A DNA stretch of 64,000 nucleotides, from the NCBI RefSeq assembly GCF_000143415.4, contig NW_003314309.1:96022-160021 (forward strand). The letters are read 5' to 3'. The position numbers were made by a program, and so were the translations under genes. Position 1 is the stretch's first letter; the number at the start of each line of letters is the position of its first letter. Positions 56,061-64,000 of this stretch are shown one piece after another. This DNA is from Selaginella moellendorffii. Taxonomy: Eukaryota; Streptophyta; Lycopodiopsida; Selaginellales; Selaginellaceae. The notes under the pieces were generated by a model. The model made no database searches. It was not told where the DNA came from and was given only the letters and a program-made list of their open reading frames with translations.

Positions 56061-56610
56061 TTTAAATTGGGATGGATATTTGTCGTTTCTTTGGTATACA
56101 TATATCATAGGGTATAAAGTTCCATTGGTGCTTCACTTTATAAACTTTTATGTGGTCATTATTTGATACTACTAATGGAGTTGAGTTTACCTTCGTGATT
56201 GCTATAAAATGCCAATACTAAGTCTTGGGATCAACATTTGATGAGTATTTTTCCATTCATTCAAGTGGAGTTTATTGAGCATTTAAGCTATGTATAAGTG
56301 GGATAATAACAACACAACAACTTCCATCATCGTCCACCAATGGAGTATAAAGTGGATGATTTGGTGTTAATCCATTTTCCTAATGTTACAATATATGGTT
56401 TGTGTAAGGGGCTCTTTATTCAGTGGAAGAGACTATATTAAGTGTTTTGGTAAGTTAAACTGCATGTTTATAAAGTTTGGCAAAACATTCAATAAACTAA
56501 TCCTCCAGAAATTATATATATGCAATAACTTAAATGCTTTGTATAAAGGGATCAAACACTACCTATAATCCACCAGTGCCTCCTTCTGATGTTCCTCTAG
56601 ATCCTAGTCT
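56060..56610 (+). mobile_element. Degenerate Gypsy pol relic, copy C
   Basis: Counterpart of 8880-9420, with EYKVDDLVLIHFPNVTIYGL near 56340-56400 and a slightly longer 3' part (aagagactatattaagtgttttgg), comparable to GLYRVLRQ in the element at 26279. Confidence 0.7.
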
Positions 56611-57226
56611 CTCAACTTGAAAACCTTAACTACCTTTCATCCTTCTAAAAGAATAAGATAATATGAGGTCTAAGTGTATAGCTATGATATTGTATATAAA
56701 TATTAGTATAATTTTCAAACCACTCACTTTTGTATATAAACTATGGTTTTTGGGCTAATTAAGATGCATATTTCTATATACACTAAGAGTGCTACTTAAA
56801 CTATAAGTGAGGCTAGAAAATAAACCCTTTTATGGCATCTTTTTTAATATTAGATCAAGAGAGTAATAAATAACTCAATGAAGTTATCAGTCTTTATACT
56901 TTTTCTTAGTGAAAATCTTATAACTTAATATACATATCTAATCAATATAATTCATTGGGAGTAGGTAAAAATACCATAATATAACTAGTAAATTTTAGAA
57001 ATATAATAAATTTACTTTTAAATAGGACAGAAAAAAATTAAAAAAAGAATGGATAAAAGTGAAAATACAAGTGATAGAGAAGAAACCATTGATATTTTAT
57101 CCACTTGAAAAGTTCTTCACCACTTAAGAAATAATAAGCTTAAATAGAATATTAATTATATAGTATTTTAATTCCTTTTGAAAAATTAGATATCCTCAAT
57201 GTTTTTAAGAGGAGAAATTTAGAAGC
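56610..57226. other. AT-rich intergenic sequence, no gene seen (block C)
   Basis: Counterpart of 9420-10020; nothing recognised. Confidence 0.4.
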
Positions 57227-57640
57227 TGTAAGCTCCTGAATTTAGAATTCCCAGAAGGTCATCTAGCCTAGTACTATTCAAACCCAAGAACATTTAATAC
57301 AAAATATCCCAAAACTTTTAATCGATTGGAAAAAAAGGTACACTCTTATTTATAGGCCTTTTCCTTTTATATTTGAACCCTATGAATTATCTCTCTCTTT
57401 GGTTATTAAGAATCTACTACACTTCTTTGCAAATTCATGCCTTTGAGAATGGAAGTTGAGAGCAATAGCTCTCCAGAAAGCCCTGCTCTTTTGACACCCT
57501 ACCCCTTGGGTTGAACCTAGCCGGAGCAAATTGAACCTGCCAAATATCAATTAACATATAGTGCAATTCCCTTAACCAACCAACAATATAGACTGTTTCT
57601 TGAGTCATTTTTTTTGGTTGCATTTTAAGTTACCAAATGG
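57227..57640 (-). mobile_element. TRIM-like retroelement with 5S rRNA-like LTR, block C
   Basis: TGTAAGCTCC start; 5S-like part near 57245-57300 is more decayed than in A. A partial second LTR end lies near 57590-57625 (gactgtttcttgagtcatttt). Confidence 0.6.
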
Positions 57641-57681
57641 TATTACTTAAAAAACAAGCAAGTATATTTCTAGGGGCAATT

Positions 57682-58140
57682 TGTAATGCATGTGGTTTTT
57701 ACCTTTTATCTTATAGTGATTTACTATAAGATAAAAATGAAGTGGAACATAAACCCTCTATGTGCCACATGTCATCCAAAGGACTTTGAGTTTCAGGGCT
57801 TTGGGCCAATAGTGCCAAACTCTTAAGTATGGACCCAAGGAGTGAAGGTATTATAGCACAGAGTGACTTGAAACAGTCCTAGAGTATTTAATATCCCAAT
57901 GCTAAGACTAACATATAAAATAAAGCCAAATGGAATTTAACATTATTTCAACATACTAATGGCATAATACAAGGATATAAATACTCCACCAACTAACATC
58001 ATATGAAACTTAAGCTTAAACTCAAGCCAAATACAAAACAAGGACAAACACGCAAGCAAGAGCTAAATTATACCTCAAGTTAACCAGCCATGCCCAATCT
58101 ACCCACTATCCTTATTATATATATGGAACCCCTATAACAC
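57682..58140 (-). mobile_element. Solo LTR at the broken 3' end of MSH3 (block C)
   Basis: TGTAATGCATGTGG ... cccctataac. It keeps the hairpin atcttatagtgatttactataagat seen in the LTR at 44681. Same position relative to MSH3 as in block A. Confidence 0.65.
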
Positions 58141-58147
58141 CGAACTA

Positions 58148-61100
58148 GAGCTTGTAGAGGAACGTCACCTTTTGTACCACTTCTTGCACGGAGCTTTTGT
58201 CAAGGTCTCCTTCCAGGCTCTCCACAAGATATGACATATGGTATGCTTGAACCTGGCTGGGAAAGAGCTTCACCACCTCCGTGACGTTCAAGTAGTGAGT
58301 ATGAACCTCTTGGAGAAGGTGATGGAGCATCGCATACGCGATGGTGATGCCGTCGTGCGTGCTGGTTCCTCTTCCCAGCTCGTCGATGACTACCAGCGAG
58401 CGAGAAGTTGCCTTGTGGAGAATAGTTGAAGCTTCACTCAGCTCCTCGAAAAACGTACTGGAGCCCCTCTGGATTCTGTCCATCGCCCCCATTCTCGTAA
58501 ACACGGCATCGAATACATGCAGTTTGGCTGTCGCGGCTGGAACATACAATCCTATCTGCACGATAACAAAACATACGGAGTGAAAAGAAATAAAGATAGT
58601 TGCGAACCTGGGACATGATTGTGATTAGAGCAACTTGACCGATGTAGCAACTTTTACCACCCATTTTTGGACCAGTGATTATTTGCGATCGTTCACCCTC
58701 ACCAGAAACAACTGTGTCATTTGGTACAAATGCATCTTGCAGAGTCGAATCTAGGACCTGCTCACGGAAAGACATTCCAGTAAAAATATTAAACGACAAG
58801 AGCAAAAGAAACAAACCGGATGTCCTATCTTCAAAAGGCACGCTTCATCCACGAACTCCGGTCGAACATACCCCTGAAGCACATTATTCATTCAGATAAG
58901 CGTTGAAAAACACAAGGAGACAGACCTGATTGCACGAGACAACAGCAAGGGAATAAAGACAGTCGAGAGCTGCTAGTGCCTGTACTGCAGCCCGGAACTC
59001 CATGTGATAGGAGGTAAAGTCAGTCAGGAACATGTCCCATGCTTTGGCGCAAGATATATTTAATTGCTCCTTTGCAAGTGCCATTCTTTCCGATGCTTCC
59101 AAGACCTCCGGAGGATGATAGCGGTTTGCCTTTTTCGTACTGTTTATTTTAACCCAATCTGCGCGCACATGGAACCTGAAACTACAAGCTTTTAGCAATC
59201 AAATAACTGAATTGAGAAAAAGAAAGTACCTCGACCAAAAACGACGTTCCCGAGACGCTCAAGTATTCCAGATTTGAACACTTCAACAGTTCCCGATAAC
59301 TGGGAAGAAAACTTTCGAGATCCTTCTCAATACTTTTTATGGTCTCTTTGCATTCGTCTACCTGAAGCACGACTTAAACGAAGTCTGGGAAACGATAACA
59401 AACCTCGGGAAACTGGCCGGCAACAAACAAGTTAATCTTATCCCCGGCAGCTGCTGCCTCTGCATTCAAACTTGTCACAAGCTTGTTTGCGTGATCTATC
59501 ACTGAAGTTGAAGTCACTGCGGAGATTAGCCTGCTGAGGAGCGCAGACCTGGCGTCGCGAACCCGTTGAAACTGGGACGCTGCTTTCATAATCGCATTAA
59601 TCACGTTAATGAACTGCAGCAAACATTACGGTCAGAAAAGAATTAACCACAGGATTACAGAAAAGGAAAGGTACCTCATACGTTGTTGCTGTTTTGTGAT
59701 AAATTCTTGTGATACCACGCTCAAGATCAGGCAATTTTCCCAGCAGCAACAACGTTGAAGCTAAAGTTGCAACTGTTGTACCTCTGCCTTTATCTCCAAT
59801 GGATTCGGCAATTTCCGCAACGGCGTCTAAACGTTGAGAAATAAGCATGCGGTCTCTTAACGGATGGGTCACCTGAAAATAGACATGAATGAAAAAACGA
59901 AAAATCCAAGATTGTGACTGAGACCAAACTCCTTACCCAATACTTAAGCAGCCTCGCGCCAAAAGCAGTTTTTGTGTGATTCATAAGCCAGAATAAATAT
60001 CCGTTTTCAGTACCATCAGTTTGGTTATGTAGAATCTAGAAAGAAAAAACTTGTTACTGGTAAGTAAACATCGCATTCAGTGGTTACCTCAAGCTGGCGG
60101 ATGGTATTGGGCGAGAGCGTCATCTCTTGCTGCCCGGCAAATGGTCGGAAAAGAGCTCCCAAGCGCAGTACATTTTCCAGGTTAAACTGCTTCAGATAAG
60201 CAAATATATGCGCAAACGCAGCAACCACGATTTCTGGCATCGTCATCAACGCCTGCAAACTTCAATTCTCATCCGATAATGTAATCAAGACAACTAGAAA
60301 ATTACCTCTAACCCTGCATCAACCTTCTCGTCCAGACAGCCTTTCTTAGAAGACGCCAAGCTCCCGTAGAAGTCCGCAAGAGCAGCAACAGTACCGCCAT
60401 TTTCAAACGAGTTCTCAGGCGTCTTCTCGACTCGAACATCCGCTGCGCCTGCATAGTCCATCAACAACTATAGAAAAATCACCATCATTCATATACAACC
60501 CGATCAGAGAAAAGAAAACAGCTTACCTTCTTTGTAGAAGCGGACAAGGACGCAGATAAAAGAAGTTCTGCGGGAGCACACGCAAGCAACCGTGATTCCA
60601 GTTCCGTCCTGGTGACAGTGTCCAGAAAGTGGCCATACATCACGTCTCCGGTCGAGGTTTCCACGGCCACCACCCCAAATCTAGCATCAAAACTTCCCCT
60701 CACTTCATCCTTTCCAGCGTTGGCCTTGTGCTCGGTGATTGCCTCCTCCACAACACACATGATATAGCTGCTAAGACGAATAGGTCCATCCCTTTCCCCG
60801 CTCTCTTCTCCCCCAAGAAACTCGCCCGCCTCGAGCGTGGCCTTGGTATATAGCGCCGAGAGATCTCTCGAGAACGGGCCAGCCTTGTTCGTCCCGTGAG
60901 CTTTGATAGCCGCTGTCTCGGTCTGCTTGACAACGCCAACTTTGTAGCCAGCTTCCACAAGCCTTCTCACATGTACGTGCAGCCGGAACGTTGGAACGCT
61001 GGCAGTGAGAAAGTTGTGGCTGTAGTAAGCAACGATTCCCAAAACATTGGCTGCTTTCTCCGCATCCTCTCCGAAAAATCGAAACTTGTATCCCACCTCG

Positions 61101-61522
61101 ACCATGAGAAGGATGTCTGGGAATTTCTTCTTGAGCTCCACAATCTGCTGCTCCAGAGGAGTAAGCTTCTCCTTCCCTGACGGCGGCTTTCCATAAAAGG
61201 AGGAATTTCCACCACCGCCATCCCTGTCCCCCTCTCCAAGAAGAACATCTACAAACTTTCTACGCCTGTCTTTAATCGCTTCCCCCGATACTCCACAATC
61301 GGCATCCTTCCCATCGCCCGACCCGGCGTCTACATCTAAATTCAAGCACCGTTTCTTACTCGCGCTGGCCGCATTCTCGGCTGATCGCCTGAGATGATGC
61401 GGCGATGGCCACACAAGTGTGGGAGCCCGCGATGCATCGGTCTCACCTCGCTTGAAGAAGCTGGGGATGATCGCCTGGCCCTTGGCGGCGGCAGCGCCCT
61501 CGTCCTTCTTTCTCTTTCCCAT
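58148..61522 (-). pseudogene. MSH3: DNA mismatch repair protein MSH3, copy C (disrupted)
   Basis: Same eleven exons as copy A: 61522-60527, 60467-60306, 60252-60088, 60035-59937, 59872-59675, 59613-59404, 59361-59230, 59175-58926, 58873-58817, 58757-58608, 58555-58148. PIP box QAIIPSFF and the MutS N-terminal domain are intact. Lesions differ from A. An 11-bp deletion in exon 8 (near 59160) shifts frame and soon reaches a TAA. A 9-bp deletion in exon 9 removes part of the conserved EGGRHP. Walker A reads GPKMGGKS instead of GPNMGGKS, and CYIRQ is CYIGQ. An 18-bp deletion in exon 11 removes residues before the THY motif. The coding match ends at FLYKL, directly followed by TAG and the LTR, so the C-terminal end is missing as in A. 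The exon 10 donor (CAG|GTTCGC) is intact here. Confidence 0.85.
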
Positions 61523-61539
61523 TCAAAAACTTATAAACC

Positions 61540-62125
61540 CTAAGATTCTTGCCTGGCCCAACAATATTATGGATAACCCCAAATCTAGCAGACAAATTGG
61601 TCCATCTCTTTCACCACCCTCTCCTCCCAGAAGCTCCTTAGCCTGGTATATAGAGCCCAAGAAATCTCTGGAGAATGGGCCAGCCTTGTGTCTTGGTAGG
61701 CCAACTTTGTAGCCAACTTCCACAAGCCTTCCCATACATGCAACCGGAATGAGAAAGCAGCCAATTTTCTTAGAATTTGCTTATCATAGCCACAGCTTTC
61801 TCACTGCCAGCGTTCCAACATTCTGCCACATCCTCTCCAAAAAATTGAAACTTTGTATCCCACCTCAACAATGAGAAGAGTGTTCAGAAATTTTTTCCTG
61901 AGCTCCACAATCTGCTGCTACAGAGGAGTAAGCTTCTCCTTTCCTGACGGCAACTTTCCATCACAGGAGGAATTTCCATTAGAAGCATCCTGTCCCCAAT
62001 AACATTTACAAGATTTCTATACCTGTGTGCTTGCTTTAGATGTAGAAGCCAGGTTAGGGTATTGATTGGCTGCATTCTCAGCTGGCCGTTTAAGATGATT
62101 CTTGAAAAAGCTGGTGGCGGCAGTG
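61540..62125 (-). pseudogene. Older MSH3 exon 1 relic
   Basis: Upstream of copy C, minus-strand fragments echo MSH3 exon 1 in order: GKLPSGKEKLTPL and QQIVEL near 61885-61960, EVGYK and FRLHV near 61730-61870, KLATKL with AGPFSRDF near 61665-61735, and GERDGPICLLDLG near 61570-61620. Identity is clearly lower than between A and C and there are many stops, so it derives from an earlier duplication. Only exon 1 is represented. Confidence 0.8.
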
Positions 62126-62231
62126 GTTAGTATATTTATTATAAGATTCTTATATTATTTTGTTAGAATAATATTATTTGTAGGTGAACCATATATTATA
62201 GCTTACTTGCTACACTAAATCTGAGAGGGAG

Positions 62232-62513
62232 ATGGAAACTCTTTGGCTAATTATTTTCCTGTTGCATTTGTTAGTTATTATTGTTAGTTATTGCAAGAGT
62301 GAAATTTCTACAATATTTATCTTAGATTCATTGGTAGATTATGGAAATAATAATTACATTTTAAACACTTATGCAAAGGTCAATTTTCCTCCCTGTGAAA
62401 GAGAATTCCTTAGTGAAGCAACAAGGAAATTTTCAAATAGAAATCTCATTCTTAATGTGAATAAAGTGTTTAACTTTGTTCATTTGCAACTTCATATTGG
62501 AATCTTTAATTAA
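62232..62513 (+). pseudogene. GDSL esterase/lipase N-terminal fragment
   Basis: 93 codons. A signal peptide-like start METLWLIIFLLHLLVIIVSY, then STIFILDSLVDYGNNNYIL, corresponding to block I of plant GDSL lipases (FGDSLVDNGNNNY), and NFPPCEREF plus RKFSNRNLI (usual NFPPYGRDF ... GRFSNGRLI). The Gly before Asp-Ser is replaced by Leu, and later blocks with the other catalytic residues are missing. The sequence runs into AT-rich DNA. Probably a decayed gene end or captured first exon. Confidence 0.75.
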
Positions 62514-63234
62514 TTCAACCATTTTTGTCACCCACAAAGAATATATAATAATCAAAATAATCTTTAATTTAGTCAGTGAATTAAATTAAAAATAACACTA
62601 TTCTTTTATACATATAAAGTTATTTTTATCCCATAATATTAATAATAAACATTTCTTCTATAAACCTCATACAATGTTTTATTAAGAAACTTCATTTAAT
62701 TAAATTTATTTTAAAATTTTCCGATTCAGCTATATCAAGGTATGCATATATTACATTTTACTTAATTAATCTTTGGTTTTTCCTTGATGTTGGTTCAAAT
62801 AAATATATTAATAACTGTTCATTATATAAATGGGAAGAAACTATGATTTGTTACAATGGCTTGAAATATTTTTGAAAGTTGAAATTTGAAAATTGAAATC
62901 TCTATAATAGGATTTGCATAAGTTAACTCTTTAAATAATAAAGTTATTTTTTTAAAAAAAATATTTACCATATAATATTAAATATATTTTATAATTAATT
63001 AATTAAATATTCATTTTAAAAAAAACTTCTTACTTGAAAGAACTCTTGTTTATTTTTATTTTAGATTAGACTATATTTACAATATTTCTTGTTTTATTTA
63101 AAGTGTTCTTCATTTTGGTTGCTATATCTCTCTGGAAAATTAAATTATAAATTATTTTCAGAAATTTTAAATTAACTTTTAATCCTAATATCCTAATCAT
63201 TGTTGTAAATCTATTCAATTTATTGTTGTAAGCA
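62514..63234. other. Very AT-rich sequence, no gene seen
   Basis: No ORF or element end recognised. Confidence 0.5.
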
Positions 63235-64000
63235 CTTTAAAAGTTTTTATATTATCAATAAATAATTTATTTTGATAACTTGTTAATGTCCAAGTTCCAT
63301 GATCAATTTTTCCATCACATCACAGCCATATATTTTACTTTATTCTGCACACAACTAAGTCTTTTTTAGTACTTATTTCATCATTTTTATCAGTAATAGT
63401 TTTATATATAGTTTCAAAAATATTTTTAAATATATACATATAATCCTTTAAAAATGCTACCGGCAACTTATAAAAATATGAAAGTTGATAAAATGTGACT
63501 ATATTATTGGGTAATGATATTTGATCTTCTTGTCTAACCAAATAATAATATATTTCTTATTGTTATGGAGTCATCTGTCCTAGTACTAGTCAAATATAAT
63601 TATGACCATTAAATAAACTAATTAAAATTAAAAATTAATTTATGTTTTATAAATAATAACTAAAATCTTACGTTCTATTAGTAGACATAAATGGATGATC
63701 CATAGGTAAAAAACACCAATGACTAATATATATAAATTTTTATAAACTTCGTGACTATATTCCAAGATTGCAGATCCATAGTCTAGGTGAAAGTATTTTC
63801 CCATTAGTTTGAAGTCCTGAAAAAATTTATAATTCAGGAAAATCATGAATAAACTATCACATTGCTTCTCTAAACTTAAAAAACCTTTTAGATTAAAATT
63901 ATCTTTCCATGGCAGTTAATCCCATAATTGTTTTAACTCTTCCAAAAATAATGACCAATAAATATTAGGTACCTTTGGAAGTTTTGGGCCTAGAAATATT
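63235..64000 (-). mobile_element. CACTA relic, leaves at right edge
   Basis: Follows 14310-15060. LPVAFLKDYMYIFKNIFETI lies near 63430-63490, GHWCFLPMDHPF-type sequence near 63690-63730, FKLMGKYFHLDYG near 63775-63815 and the GQQVFKF region near 63870-63900. It continues beyond the window. Confidence 0.8.

Overview
Organism. This is nuclear DNA of a land plant. GC-rich, mostly intronless receptor and PPR genes and short (about 45-100 bp) GT-AG introns sit in a very AT-rich, transposon-packed background. The families seen are plant receptor-like LRR proteins, PLS-type PPR proteins, MSH3, TIC32-like SDR, GDSL lipase, CACTA/TNP2 and Gypsy elements and 5S-bearing TRIM-like repeats. Short introns plus an acetate kinase relic make a lycophyte such as Selaginella my best guess. 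That is inference from gene style, not a database match.

Layout. The window is built from three copies of one block. Block A (about 1.14-14.3 kb) and block C (about 48.84-61.5 kb) are complete. Block B (about 17.5-24.8 kb) is truncated at both ends. The order in each is: promoter; LRR receptor-like protein gene (+); a convergent decayed PPR gene (-) whose 3' end overlaps the LRR 3' end; the C-terminal third of a mitochondrial carrier (-); an unidentified decayed stretch; an old Gypsy pol relic (+); a 5S-like TRIM; a solo LTR; and MSH3 (-). B lacks the TRIM, LTR and MSH3, and its LRR promoter and signal peptide have been replaced by an exon of a Tem1/SPG1-like small GTPase next to a CACTA element.

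Between the blocks. CACTA (TNP2, minus strand) relics lie at 1-1140, 14310-17322, 46390-48839 (its TIR is still visible at 48830-48839) and 63235-64000. The copy at 46-49 kb carries about 650 bp of a TIC32-like SDR gene in place of transposase sequence. From 24.8 to 46.4 kb there is a dense retrotransposon cluster. It holds a solo LTR with perfect TSD that splits an unknown ORF, a nearly complete short-LTR Gypsy element (26108-30963), an acetate kinase pseudogene, and a 4406-bp near-perfect tandem duplication carrying a pol-deleted chromodomain Gypsy element. It also holds a 3-kb coding-less interior with its own LTR and PBS, and a 5S-like solo LTR.

Function. The only genes that look able to give a full product are the two LRR-RLP genes (1524-4568 and 49145-51685): cell-surface receptors with signal peptide, LRR ectodomain, one membrane helix and no kinase. 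They differ mainly in LRR number. Both MSH3 copies lose the same C-terminal end at an LTR and carry different further lesions, so neither is likely to be functional. The remaining features are pseudogenes, captured exons and transposons.
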